A stretch of DNA of 64,000 nucleotides from JALZUE01 sp051251725 (GCA_051251725.1 JBPOFN010000001.1:62001-126000), one strand, 5' to 3'. Positions 35,867 through 45,496 are shown, counted from the stretch's first letter. Program-made: numbers and translations. Notes: a model not told the origin generated them from the sequence alone.

Positions 35867-36604
35867 TTAAGATAATGTTCGCTGAAAAAAGCTCACCGCC
35901 ATCGCATAAACTTGTAACGCTAAAGCAGGGTCATAACGATCCCCTTCGTCACGCATAAAGGCATGCTGAGCATTAAATTCATGCCAAGTAAAAGTATTGC
36001 CTGAAGCAATTAAGTTTTGATGCACTTTCATTCGCCCTTCATCTGGAACATGTGGATCTTGTTTGCCCCAGATCATTTGCAATTCAGCTTTAATGTCTTT
36101 GGTACGTGTGAAGGAATCATTATCTTGTGCACAAGGTAAGGTATTTGAATGAATATCAGTAGCATACAAACAAGAAGCCGCTGCAATATTGTTATTCAGT
36201 GCCGCGCGATAAGCTAAATGTCCACCAATACAAACGCCCATTGCACCTAACTTGCCGGTGCAAAAATCTTGCTGCTGGACAAAATCAAAAAGCGCTTGCG
36301 TGTCAGAGTCATGATGTTCTAACGGCTTGGCCCACTTGTCGTTATTACCTTTGTCTTTACCGGCATCATCATAGCCAAGTACAGTGCCTATTGGGTTTAA
36401 CTCATGGAAAACTTCCGGCACTAATACAACAAAACCATGGCCAGCCATAATGGCAGCACTGCGCGCAATAGGCGCTGTTTGTTGAAATATTTCTGAATAA
36501 AAAATAATGGTTGGAAATTTACCTTCAACCACCGGACGGTAACAGTATGTACGCATAGTACCGGTCGGGGTTTCAATATCAAAAGTTTGCTTTTGGATGA
36601 TCAT
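35867..36604 (-). CDS. Dienelactone hydrolase family protein
   Basis: A 245-residue alpha/beta hydrolase. The nucleophile elbow GVCIGGH has Cys in the catalytic position, characteristic of dienelactone hydrolases, with Asp in KQDPHVPDEG and His in QHAFMRDEGDRYDP. No signal peptide is seen. It is flanked by a terminator and a 351-base gap, so it is probably a single-gene unit. The substrate cannot be told from sequence; a role in polysaccharide breakdown is only suggested by location. Confidence 0.85.
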   Translation of the reverse strand: MIIQKQTFDIETPTGTMRTYCYRPVVEGKFPTIIFYSEIFQQTAPIARSAAIMAGHGFVVLVPEVFHELNPIGTVLGYDDAGKDKGNNDKWAKPLEHHDSDTQALFDFVQQQDFCTGKLGAMGVCIGGHLAYRAALNNNIAAASCLYATDIHSNTLPCAQDNDSFTRTKDIKAELQMIWGKQDPHVPDEGRMKVHQNLIASGNTFTWHEFNAQHAFMRDEGDRYDPALALQVYAMAVSFFQRTLS

Positions 36605-36955
36605 AATACTGGCTTTGTCTGTTTTTTGAAGAGGTCAATACCGAGATTTTAACGAATATCAGCGACAAGAACGATGTTTTTTTATCTTTGTTCTTTTATG
36701 TTTATTGCTAGATTTAAATGGAAAATATTTTATTGATTAGGCTGGTATTATAGTTAAGTTAAATTGGCCATATTAAATAGCTGCCCTTATCGTTAAACCG
36801 AGTTATTTTTTGGCTAACTTGATGGCAACATACCAGAGTATTAATGTCGCTTGTGCTCGCATTAATACTAATACACTGTCCTGAACTCAGCTGAATAAAT
36901 ATAAAAACCTGCTAATTGGCAGGCTTTTATATTGTTAAATACCTATCCGATAAGT
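36605..36955 (-). other. Intergenic region with GH16 terminator and an inverted repeat
   Basis: No gene is seen. ACCTGC...GCAGGC (about 36905-36926), followed on the minus strand by T residues, is a short terminator after the GH16 gene. AGTATTAATG (36837-36846) and CATTAATACT (36860-36869) form a 10-base inverted repeat of unknown role. The core TGCTAATTGGCAGG of the terminator also occurs near 32113-32126. Confidence 0.5.
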
Positions 36956-38206
36956 TTACTGCTTAGGTTTAAAATACCTAACGTAATCAACCTTCATACT
37001 GGTACCATCAATTTTATCAGTTACTGGGCCATCCCACTTAATAATGGCAAGGCTTAACCAGATAGGCGTTAGGCTGTGAGCTATTTCATTTTTTTCTCTG
37101 CGAATTTCTTCGCCATCAAAATAGAAAATCAACTCTTCTTCATTCCACTCTAAGCCATAAGTATGATATTGCTCGGCAAAATTAATTGACTCTCTAATGT
37201 CTAAAGTCGCAATATCTCGCCAGCCTTCAGGCGTTTGATATTGCACTTTAAAGTCAGTAATAAGACCTGCCCAACTTTTACCTTTATATCGCCAGCCATT
37301 GATAAATTCGATTTCAGCAATAGTTTTTGGGCTTTCCCATTCAAACTCAAACCATTTTTCACCCTCTACTTGTGATACCCAACTTGTGTGAATACTGTTG
37401 TCTAATAGGTTCTTTAAGTTTTTAGATGTAGATCCTGTTAATGTTAAGTCCTTACTTTGCGATAAGTTAGTAGTAGCTGTTTCTATTGAACTGCTGCCAA
37501 AAACATTAAAGTCACGAATATGAAAAGGCCTAAAATTATTAGAACTAAATCGAAGTTTCGTGGTGGTAACTGGTATTTCCAATGGGTAGTTATACTTATG
37601 TTTTGTACCGTAAGTTGAAGTTCTTGAGTCAGACGGGTGTGTTTTTTTACCCTTGTCATTTACCGTAATGTCGCTCCAATTGTGAATATTAGTATTGACC
37701 TCATTTGGGTAATGTCCTTCATTAATATCAATTTCAAATAATTTACCTTTTGGCGGCTGTGCCCCCAAAGGATATGACATTAACCAAAAGGAATTATTGG
37801 TACCATTTGAGGCCGCATACTTATAACGCGCTTCATAATAACCGTAACTGAAATGTTCTTTAGTGCGAATACTGCCTGATGTCCAATCTTGTCCGGCGCG
37901 CTTTTCTTTCCGGTTAACAAGGTATAAAGCGCCCTCATTTACCTCAACATTTTCACGCCAGCGACTAGAAAGAATATGATGGCTTGGTCCATGGTGAGCA
38001 TCCCAGCGTTTATCGAGCGCTTTGTCGCCACTTGCTCCAATATAGTCAAATTCATCATGCCATGCTAATTGCCATTTTGACGGCTCAAACTTTTCTGAAA
38101 CAACACTCGGCTGCAGATCAACTCGGGTAACTTGTGACTCTTTTTTAGTTGCAACACAACCTATGACAACAGCGGCTGATAAACAACCAATAATCAGTTT
38201 TTTCAT
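36956..38206 (-). CDS. GH16 lipoprotein with an inserted discoidin-like domain
   Basis: A 416-residue lipoprotein (lipobox VIGC, Cys17). The GH16 fold starts with WQLAWHDEFDY and carries the catalytic ExDxxE signature as EIDINE (LFEIDINEGHYPNEV), then resumes at QYHTYGLEWNEEELIFYFDGEEIRR. Between them (about 205-335) is an F5/8C (CBM32-like) domain whose last strands (TTTKLRFSS...IRDFNVFG) come before its first part (LLDNSIHTSW...ITDFKVQYQTPEGWRDI), so it looks circularly permuted. Substrate may be agar, porphyran, carrageenan or laminarin; the family alone does not decide. Confidence 0.85.
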   Translation of the reverse strand: MKKLIIGCLSAAVVIGCVATKKESQVTRVDLQPSVVSEKFEPSKWQLAWHDEFDYIGASGDKALDKRWDAHHGPSHHILSSRWRENVEVNEGALYLVNRKEKRAGQDWTSGSIRTKEHFSYGYYEARYKYAASNGTNNSFWLMSYPLGAQPPKGKLFEIDINEGHYPNEVNTNIHNWSDITVNDKGKKTHPSDSRTSTYGTKHKYNYPLEIPVTTTKLRFSSNNFRPFHIRDFNVFGSSSIETATTNLSQSKDLTLTGSTSKNLKNLLDNSIHTSWVSQVEGEKWFEFEWESPKTIAEIEFINGWRYKGKSWAGLITDFKVQYQTPEGWRDIATLDIRESINFAEQYHTYGLEWNEEELIFYFDGEEIRREKNEIAHSLTPIWLSLAIIKWDGPVTDKIDGTSMKVDYVRYFKPKQ

Positions 38207-38253
38207 TTTTATTCCTTATTTATTCTAACTTCTCTGATGCTTGTTACGCGCGA

Positions 38254-40188
38254 TTAGTTAATATTTATACTAGCCTGTTTTTCAAAACCTAAATAACCAT
38301 ATGATGCTAATACTGTTTTAGCGTTTTTAGGTAATGTGTATTGTGTTGAAAATATACCGGTATTAATGCCGGTTTCCATCAACGCTATTCGTTGTTTTTT
38401 GTTATCAACAAATATCTCGATCCAAGCTTTGTCTTTGACTTGCCAGTTTTGATTTAACGCCGCTTTTAATTCAATAACAATCGAACTTCCAGCCTTTGCT
38501 TCAGTAATAGGCTGATGAGAATTAGCCGCTAAGATCTGCAATTTGTGGCTGCCTAACGTAGAAAAACTTAACGTTGCCATCCAGCCTCGATTTGAAATAC
38601 CCCAGCCCTCAGTCGCATAAGCTGTATTACCAAAATCTTTTCCTAAGTTTTTCCCTTCATGGGATTCAACTTCACTGGTAATTGGGAACTGGCTATCTAG
38701 CGGGCTACCATCTAATGTGCCGCGCACTTTACCTAACATACCAAAACCGCCTGGGTGAGATGACGGCCAACCTTTTTCTACGCCCGGCCAATAACCCGCT
38801 TGTATTCGGTCTTCGCTCTTATTGCCTAAATGAGTACCGACCGGATTAACACCAAAAACAAAATCAACTTGCGCCCATGCAATTTGACGTAATTGAGGGT
38901 CATCAAGTAAATGAGCAATAGCAAACATTGAACCACCTAACGCAGGTGCACCGCCTAACTCTTTGGTTTTTTTATGCGCCCATTCATCTTCACTATGAAC
39001 GCGGTATTTCCAAAAGTTATTGGTTTTTTGCTTCATATGAATCGACCATGCAGCTAATTTTTCTTTTGTACCCTTTGGCGCTAGTTCAGGTTCTAACATT
39101 AAGAAAAATGCTAGCGCTTGTGGCGTAATATGTTCTGCATTACGGATCCACCACATATGACGAGGATTATTAAAATCCCAGTTAGCAATGATGTCTTGTG
39201 CCCCTGCAACCGCCCACTTTAAAAACTTATCGGCAGACTTTGAACCAGAAGCTTTTTCACTACGGTACATCATCAGGTTTCTAAAGACTGACTGACCATA
39301 TGCATTACCCATTTCATTAAATTCTTGAAAGCCTGAATCAACCCATTTACTGCTAAAGGTCCAGTAACGTACTACTTTGTGGCGATCATATTCTTGCCAT
39401 TTTGCTAATAATATCTTGCGGTATTTTTGATAAGTACTTTCATCCATATAGGGATAAAGAAAATCGTGATAAGCGCCAACAACCGCGGCAAGTTGATCAA
39501 GCGTATTCCAATAATCAAAATTCATCCGCGACTGGCCTTCATAACCTAGTGTGCCGTGACGCTTTTTTACTGGCCCATTGTAGTCATGATATTTATAGGC
39601 GAACTCAGCATGCCATAAAATTAAGGCGATTAAATCAGGTGTGGTGTTGCTACCTAATTCACCCGTCCAGTTATCAAATAACGCGGGATTACTGGCATAT
39701 TGTAAAATTTCAAAAGTCGTTTCTAAGCCAAAAGCACCGCCATCTCGTGTCGGACCGCCGCTATAAACGTCTTCAATTTTATAATTTTCTAATGACTCAA
39801 AGCCGCGGGCATCAACAAAAAAGTCGTAAGCAAGTTTAGACGAAACCTTTTCAATTAAATGATCAGCAACCCAAAAAGGTACCGAACGACCTTGCCCTGC
39901 TACTTCAACAATAAATTCATTGGTAGCATTTTTAGGATTGAAGTCATTAAACCAACCTTGAAAACCTAATATTTCACCGGTGTAAACCACTTGGGACGTT
40001 GCCGCATTTAAAATATTAAATTTAGTGCCGTCTTTGGCACCATAACTCACAAAACGTTTAGACTCACCCAAGTTATAACCCGCTTGATTAACAAGTGGTT
40101 GATATGTTTTTTTGTTTTCGTCAGCAACTGCTAAGTACGAGCTAAATAACGAACCGGTAAAGAGTAAAAATGAAAAGAGAACTCGCAT
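38254..40188 (-). CDS. Secreted GH9-like protein with N-terminal Ig (CelD_N) domain
   Basis: A 644-residue exported protein (signal peptide about 1-22). Residues about 30-110 are the Ig-like domain typical of GH9 enzymes (LVNQAGYNLGESKRF). An (alpha/alpha)6-type domain follows, ending with FGVNPVGTHLGNKS and a late ATEGWGISNRGW with a Glu in the proton-donor region. The usual DAGD nucleophile motif appears as TRDGGAFG, so catalysis may differ from cellulases. A C-terminal beta domain (about 560-644) completes it. It lies 47 bases upstream of the GH16 gene and is likely co-transcribed. Confidence 0.7.
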   Translation of the reverse strand: MRVLFSFLLFTGSLFSSYLAVADENKKTYQPLVNQAGYNLGESKRFVSYGAKDGTKFNILNAATSQVVYTGEILGFQGWFNDFNPKNATNEFIVEVAGQGRSVPFWVADHLIEKVSSKLAYDFFVDARGFESLENYKIEDVYSGGPTRDGGAFGLETTFEILQYASNPALFDNWTGELGSNTTPDLIALILWHAEFAYKYHDYNGPVKKRHGTLGYEGQSRMNFDYWNTLDQLAAVVGAYHDFLYPYMDESTYQKYRKILLAKWQEYDRHKVVRYWTFSSKWVDSGFQEFNEMGNAYGQSVFRNLMMYRSEKASGSKSADKFLKWAVAGAQDIIANWDFNNPRHMWWIRNAEHITPQALAFFLMLEPELAPKGTKEKLAAWSIHMKQKTNNFWKYRVHSEDEWAHKKTKELGGAPALGGSMFAIAHLLDDPQLRQIAWAQVDFVFGVNPVGTHLGNKSEDRIQAGYWPGVEKGWPSSHPGGFGMLGKVRGTLDGSPLDSQFPITSEVESHEGKNLGKDFGNTAYATEGWGISNRGWMATLSFSTLGSHKLQILAANSHQPITEAKAGSSIVIELKAALNQNWQVKDKAWIEIFVDNKKQRIALMETGINTGIFSTQYTLPKNAKTVLASYGYLGFEKQASININ

Positions 40189-40740
40189 GCAATTAATTTC
40201 CTTTATGTTTAAATTTACGGCTAGCAGACAATTTATTTAACCTTTGAGGTTTTGCTATTCTGTGAAAAACATCTCGCACAAGCCATATATCAATGAGAGC
40301 TAACAAGAAAGTTAGTTACCATTAATATAGCTATTGTTATCGGTTTATTAACTGACACATGGTCTTTTAAATTTAAAAGACTAAATTTACTTAAGAATTA
40401 AAATAAGCTGAAAGTATTACGCTTACAAAAAGCATGCTTGATGATTATTATTGCCTCGTTAAATAACGAGTTAACTGTCAGGTAAGACCTGAGCTACTAC
40501 AGCTAAAGGGTTCAGCCCGAGGAAACCGAGCCAGATCTCATTTTTGATAGCTCATCAGATTTATACACTAAATAAACCTGTAACTGGCTAGCTTTATTGT
40601 CGTGTAACGCCAATAAAAAGATCAAAAATACTTAATAAATTTAAGCCTAATAAGACTTAACCGACCTAAACACTTATCTGCTTAACAAAGCATAATGATT
40701 AGTTTACTATGCGCCACCCAAAATACTTTACTAGGTTAAT
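40189..40740. other. 552-base intergenic region with clustered hairpins
   Basis: No open frame of note. Between about 40456 and 40560 several stems follow one another: CTCGTTA/TAACGAG, TCAGGT/ACCTGA, AGCT/AGCT, GGG/CCC and GGTT/AACC. The patch is more GC-rich than its surroundings. It does not match a riboswitch I know. It could be a leader or small RNA; see findings. Confidence 0.4.
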
Positions 40741-41484
40741 ATGTTAACCAACGCCTTATATACCGACCTTTCTGGCTATTACGATTTAATGTGCGTCAAT
40801 ATCGACTACCAAGCACAGAGCCACTGCATTCAACGCCTAAATAAAATTTTTGGTAATAATGGCGATTTACACCTTGATTTAGCGTGCGGAACCGGTCCTC
40901 ATGTTCGTCATTTTATTGATTTTGGCTATCAAAGTAGTGGACTCGATATCAATCAGCCTATGTTAGATATAGCCTCTGCTCGCTGTCCTGAAGCGCAGTT
41001 CACTTTGCAAAATATGAGTAGCTTTAATACTGATTATCCTTTGGATTTAATCACCTGTTTTTTGTACTCGATTCATTACAATCAAAATATTGAAAAATTA
41101 AAAGAATGTGTAATGACAGTACATAAGGCATTAAATACTCAAGGTGTTTTTTGTTTTAATGCTGTTGATAAAAACAAAATTAACAATGAGTTATTTGTTA
41201 AACACACAGCCCAACAAGCAGATAGCTTGTTTACTTTTTGCTCAGTGTGGCATTATTCTGGTGAGGGTGATAAACAGTCTTTAAAATTAAGTATTGATAA
41301 AACATCAGCCAAAGAAACGAAAATTTGGCACGACGAACATCCCATGGTGGCTTTCAGCTTTAATGAATTGCAAAAAATTTTAAAGCCTTATTTTGATGTT
41401 TATGTTTTTGAACACGACTATGAAAAAATAATACCTTGGGGTGAAACCAACGGAAATGCCATTTTTGTCTGCGTTAAAATTTAG
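40741..41484 (+). CDS. Class I SAM-dependent methyltransferase
   Basis: A 247-residue Rossmann-fold methyltransferase. Motif I is LDLACGTGPHVRHF, an acidic residue ends the next strand in SSGLDINQPML, and LITCFLYSIHYNQNIE follows in the motif IV region. No membrane segments are seen. The substrate is unknown; small-molecule methylation is likely from the overall type. It stands alone between the polysaccharide and nitrate modules. Confidence 0.85.
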   Translation: MLTNALYTDLSGYYDLMCVNIDYQAQSHCIQRLNKIFGNNGDLHLDLACGTGPHVRHFIDFGYQSSGLDINQPMLDIASARCPEAQFTLQNMSSFNTDYPLDLITCFLYSIHYNQNIEKLKECVMTVHKALNTQGVFCFNAVDKNKINNELFVKHTAQQADSLFTFCSVWHYSGEGDKQSLKLSIDKTSAKETKIWHDEHPMVAFSFNELQKILKPYFDVYVFEHDYEKIIPWGETNGNAIFVCVKI

Positions 41485-41530
41485 CAGTTTATTGGCATAA
41501 ATCCGTTGTTTTTCTTTAATTTGACGTTAT

Positions 41531-42418
41531 TTAAGCGGCACTAGCGGCTAATGAGTATTCTCTCGATAATAGAGATAAATCAACTTGCTGGCGGCGTTCA
41601 ACCACTTTGCCAACCACAATTAGCGCTGGGCCTGAAAAGTTTTTCCATTGCTCGGTTGTCGCTATGGTAGCTAAGGTTGCACAACATACTGCTTGCTCAG
41701 TACTAGTGCCTTTATCAATAATCGCCATTGGCATATTTTTGTCCATACCATGTTTGATCAATTGACTTGCCACTTGTTCCACACGGTTTAAACCCATATA
41801 AAAAACAAGTGTATCTTGGCTGGTTGCAATATTTTGCCATTGTGGTTGATCGTCTTCATGTTTTAAATGTGCGGTTACTAACCTGACCGACTGTGAACAT
41901 TCACGGTCGGTCAGTGGAATACCGCTATAAGCTGCACAACCTGAAGCAGCAGTAACACCTGGCACAATGGCAAAAGGAATTTGATGTTGAGTGAGAATTT
42001 GTGTTTCTTCGCTTAAACGGCCAAAAATACTTGGGTCGCCCCCTTTTAAACGCACCACTTTTTTACCTTGTTGTGCTTGGTTTAACATTAACTGGCAAAT
42101 TTCAGCTTGGCTCATGCTATGCTCGCCGGCTTTTTTACCGACAAAAATAGCTTCAGTACGAGCAGGTAAAATAGTTAAAATTTCTTGATTAACTAACCAA
42201 TCATAAAGTACAACATCAGCTTCTTGTAACAAGCGATATGCTTTGATAGTTAATAACTCTAAGTCGCCAGCGCCAGCGCCAATTAAGGTAACTGAACCTT
42301 GTTTGTTACCATATTGCTTAGCAGCTTTGTCATGAGTAACGTTATTTTTTCGACCAAAAAAGGTTTGAGAGATAACACTTAAGCGCGCTACGGTTTGGTT
42401 CATTACTAAGTTAAACAT
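41531..42418 (-). CDS. cobA: Uroporphyrinogen-III C-methyltransferase of the nitrate cluster
   Basis: A second SUMT, 295 residues, with an N-terminal extension of about 40 residues before VTLIGAGAGDLELLTIKAYRLL. Motifs VRLKGGDPSIFGRLSEE, VPGVTAASG, GIPLTDRE and TLVFYMGL are present. I chose the ATG at 42418, preceded by GAGGTG; a TTG ten codons upstream is less likely. It follows nirD by 115 bases across a GC-rich hairpin. It should raise siroheme supply for NirB during nitrate growth. Confidence 0.9.
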   Translation of the reverse strand: MFNLVMNQTVARLSVISQTFFGRKNNVTHDKAAKQYGNKQGSVTLIGAGAGDLELLTIKAYRLLQEADVVLYDWLVNQEILTILPARTEAIFVGKKAGEHSMSQAEICQLMLNQAQQGKKVVRLKGGDPSIFGRLSEETQILTQHQIPFAIVPGVTAASGCAAYSGIPLTDRECSQSVRLVTAHLKHEDDQPQWQNIATSQDTLVFYMGLNRVEQVASQLIKHGMDKNMPMAIIDKGTSTEQAVCCATLATIATTEQWKNFSGPALIVVGKVVERRQQVDLSLLSREYSLAASAA

Positions 42419-42470
42419 CGGGCACCTCGACAACATTATAAACGACAATGCTTGGCTACAACTGAAGAAA

Positions 42471-42505
42471 AAAGGCGTGTCCGGGGTGTAGGAGAACCCC
42501 GAACA
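42471..42505 (-). terminator. Terminator between nirD and the SUMT gene
   Basis: GTGTCCGGGGT pairs with ACCCCGAACAC at 10 of 11 positions, and six T residues follow on the minus strand. It probably lowers transcription of the SUMT gene relative to nirBD. Confidence 0.82.
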
Positions 42506-42533
42506 CTTAAAGTGATCTTAATTTAGAGAGAGT

Positions 42534-42869
42534 TTAAATTAAGACTTCAACTTTATTATTTACGATACGGGCATCATAGGTTTTAATTGATACCGCATCG
42601 TCGTCTAAACAAGCGCCTGAAGCTAAAACAAAACGCTGTTTTAACAAGGGTGATGCAACATAAACATCACCTTTAGTTTCGCCGATTATGCCACGATACA
42701 ACACGTTTGCTTCGCCAAAAGGGTCAAAGTTAGAAACCGCATAAACTTTGTCATCACCGACTTGGAATAAAGCCACTTGTTCTTCGTTTGCTAATAACGC
42801 ACAAACACCTGAGTTTTTCACTAAATCACTGGTTGGACAAATAGTTTGCCATGTATTTTCTGTTGTCAT
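42534..42869 (-). CDS. nirD: Nitrite reductase (NADH) small subunit
   Basis: A 111-residue Rieske-fold subunit of assimilatory nitrite reductase that reduces nitrite to ammonium with NirB in the cytoplasm. It begins WQTICPTSDLVKNSGVCALL and contains YAVSNFDPFGEANVLYRGIIGE, typical of NirD. The Cys/His Rieske ligands are absent, as usual for NirD. It lies 10 bases downstream of nirB. Confidence 0.95.
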   Translation of the reverse strand: MTTENTWQTICPTSDLVKNSGVCALLANEEQVALFQVGDDKVYAVSNFDPFGEANVLYRGIIGETKGDVYVASPLLKQRFVLASGACLDDDAVSIKTYDARIVNNKVEVLI

Positions 42870-42879
42870 GATCTTTTCC

Positions 42880-45432
42880 TTAAACCGTTTCTGTTAAGTC
42901 AACGGCTTGAATTTTAACGCCGTATTTTTTCTCTTCGCCGCGTGCTGGACGAATTTGCTCGCGTTCAGTAACGAATTCAATGTTGCTATCGGTTGCACTA
43001 GAGTTAACAAACTGACGGAAACGTTTTAATTGCTCTGGATCTTCAATCGTTGTTTTCCATTCACATTGGTAAGTATCAACCACATTTTCCATTTGTTTTT
43101 CTAACTCAGCATTGATACCTAAATGATCTTCAATAACAACTTTCTGCATGTACTCTAAACCGCCTTCTAAATTGTCTAACCAAGTAGAAGTACGCTCTAA
43201 ACGATCCGCTGTACGTACGTAGAACATTAAGTAACGGTCAATATATTTAACCAAGGTTTCGTCGTCTAAGTCCGTTGCAAACAAGTCACCGTGGCGAGGC
43301 TTCATACCACCGTTACCACTTACGTATAAGTTCCAACCGTTTTCAGTCGCAATAACACCAATATCTTTCGACTGTGCTTCAGCACATTCACGGGTACAAC
43401 CTGAAACAGCAAATTTAATTTTGTGCGGTGAACGTAAACCTTTGTAGCGGTTTTCTAGATCAATCGCCATGGTCATGCTGTCTTGCTGGCCGTAACGACA
43501 CCAAGTGCTACCAACACAAGATTTAACAGTACGTAATGACTTACCGTAGGCGTGACCTGTTTCCATACCTGCTGCAATTAACTTTTCCCAAATATCAGGT
43601 AATTGATCAATACGAGCACCAAATAAATCGACACGTTGGCCGCCGGTAATTTTTGTATATAAGTTGTATTCTTTAGCAACTTCACCAATCACAATTAAAC
43701 GCTCTGGTGTTACTTCACCACCTGGCATACGAGGTACTACCGAGTAGGTACCATCTTTTTGCATGTTGCCTAAGTAAGTGTCGTTGGTATCTTGCAGTGA
43801 TACATGGTCTGGTGTTAATACGTAATCATTCCAAACAGACGCTAAAATTGACGCCGCTGCTGGTTTACAAATTTCACAACCTAAACCTTTACCATGTTTT
43901 TCAATTAATACATCAAAGCTTTTAATTTGCTCAGCCTTAACGATGTTAAATAAATCGACACGGGTATAAGCAAAATGTTCACAAATGTCAGTGCTAACTT
44001 CAACACCACGTTTTTCTAATTCGTGATCAGTTACTTTTTTCAATAATGCCGTACAACCACCACAACCCGTAGCGGCTTTAGTTGAAGACTTAACTTCACC
44101 AACATCCACAGCACCACAATCAATAGCATTGATAATGTCTGCTTTAGTCACATTTAAACATGAACAAATAGTGGCTGAATCAGGTAAAGCATCAACACCT
44201 AAGGTTGGTTTTTCACCGGCGCTTGGTAAAATTAAAGCATCTGGTTTTTCTGGTAATTCAATACCGTTTAATGCGTATTGTAATAACGAGTCATATTCTT
44301 CAGTATCACCAACTAAAACCGCGCCTAATAATTCTTTACCGTCAGCACTAACCACAATCTTTTTGTATATTTGATCAGGTTGGTTTGAATAAACATAGCT
44401 TTTACAGCCTTCAGTGCGTGCATGTGCATCACCAATAGAACCTACGTCCATGCCCATTAATTTCAATTTGGTACTCATATCGGCACCAGTAAACTGCTGC
44501 GCACCACCAATAATGTTATCAGCCGTTACTTTCGCCATGGTGTAACCAGGTGCTACTAAACCAAAAATAAAGTTGTTCCAAAGTGCACATTCACCAATCG
44601 CGTAAATGTTTTCATCTGAGGTTTTACAGTTATTGTCGATAACAATACCGCCACGCTCACCAACGTTTAAATCAAATTCACGTGCTAAGTTATCGTATGG
44701 GCGAATACCTGCTGAGAATAAAATAACGTCAGTTTCTAAATGCGTACCGTCAGCAAAGTTCATGCGATGAACACAGTCTTCACCGTCAACAATTTCGCTG
44801 GTTGCTTTTTGCGTATGAACTTGGACACCAATACCTTCGATCATCGAACGTAATAAAGCGCCGCCGTCTTGGTCTAATTGCACACCCATTAATTGTGGAG
44901 CAAATTCAACAACGTGAGTTTCTAAACCTAATTCTTTTAATGCGTTAGCAGCTTCTAAACCTAATAAACCACCACCAACAACAACCCCTACTTTACCGGC
45001 TTTCGCTGACGCTTGAATATCCTCAAGATCTTGAATGGTACGATAAACTAAACAATGGTCGCGTTCTTTACCTGGAATAGGAGGTACAAATGGGTAAGAG
45101 CCTGTCGCCATTACTAACTTATCGTAAGCATAAGTATCGCCAGCTTCTGTAGTAACGATTTTAGCGGTTTTATCAATGTTAGTAACTTTGGCATTAGTGA
45201 AAAACTTAACACCGATTTCATCGTAATAGGCTGGTGTGGTCATTGCTAAGTCGTCAGCAGTTTTTCCTGCGAAGTATTCAGATAAATGAACACGGTCATA
45301 GGCTAAACGATCTTCAGCAGATAATACGGTGATTTCATAACCTGAATGTTTAGCCATTTCATCAACGAAGTGATGACCAACCATACCGTTACCAACTACA
45401 ACGATTTTTTGGGGTTGTGCACTAGTGCTCAT
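42880..45432 (-). CDS. nirB: Nitrite reductase (NADH) large subunit
   Basis: An 850-residue siroheme enzyme that reduces nitrite to ammonium with NADH. Parts in order: FAD/NAD domain (VVVGNGMVGHHFVDEMAK, VVGGGLLGLEAA), BFD-like [2Fe-2S] site (CSCLNVTKADI...GCGGC), and the sulfite/nitrite reductase half with siroheme-[4Fe-4S] ligands in CVGSTWCRYG and CTRECAEAQ. I chose the ATG at 45432 with an AGGA ribosome site; the TTG three codons upstream is not needed. A sigma-54 promoter lies 65 bases upstream. Confidence 0.97.
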   Translation of the reverse strand: MSTSAQPQKIVVVGNGMVGHHFVDEMAKHSGYEITVLSAEDRLAYDRVHLSEYFAGKTADDLAMTTPAYYDEIGVKFFTNAKVTNIDKTAKIVTTEAGDTYAYDKLVMATGSYPFVPPIPGKERDHCLVYRTIQDLEDIQASAKAGKVGVVVGGGLLGLEAANALKELGLETHVVEFAPQLMGVQLDQDGGALLRSMIEGIGVQVHTQKATSEIVDGEDCVHRMNFADGTHLETDVILFSAGIRPYDNLAREFDLNVGERGGIVIDNNCKTSDENIYAIGECALWNNFIFGLVAPGYTMAKVTADNIIGGAQQFTGADMSTKLKLMGMDVGSIGDAHARTEGCKSYVYSNQPDQIYKKIVVSADGKELLGAVLVGDTEEYDSLLQYALNGIELPEKPDALILPSAGEKPTLGVDALPDSATICSCLNVTKADIINAIDCGAVDVGEVKSSTKAATGCGGCTALLKKVTDHELEKRGVEVSTDICEHFAYTRVDLFNIVKAEQIKSFDVLIEKHGKGLGCEICKPAAASILASVWNDYVLTPDHVSLQDTNDTYLGNMQKDGTYSVVPRMPGGEVTPERLIVIGEVAKEYNLYTKITGGQRVDLFGARIDQLPDIWEKLIAAGMETGHAYGKSLRTVKSCVGSTWCRYGQQDSMTMAIDLENRYKGLRSPHKIKFAVSGCTRECAEAQSKDIGVIATENGWNLYVSGNGGMKPRHGDLFATDLDDETLVKYIDRYLMFYVRTADRLERTSTWLDNLEGGLEYMQKVVIEDHLGINAELEKQMENVVDTYQCEWKTTIEDPEQLKRFRQFVNSSATDSNIEFVTEREQIRPARGEEKKYGVKIQAVDLTETV

Positions 45433-45496
45433 AATTTGCAATCCTACTTCTATTTAAATACCGCTTAATGCGCGGAACTAGGTAATAGTTGTTTAT

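Noticed and set aside
40530..40565. CTGATGAG on the minus strand, like the core of a hammerhead ribozyme
   Set aside because: The required GAAA after stem II and a matching cleavage-site stem are not present in the right order.
41531..41560. SUMT genes as evidence for a cobalamin operon or B12 riboswitch
   Set aside because: No other cobalamin genes or riboswitch motif are nearby; siroheme for nitrite reductase explains the gene.
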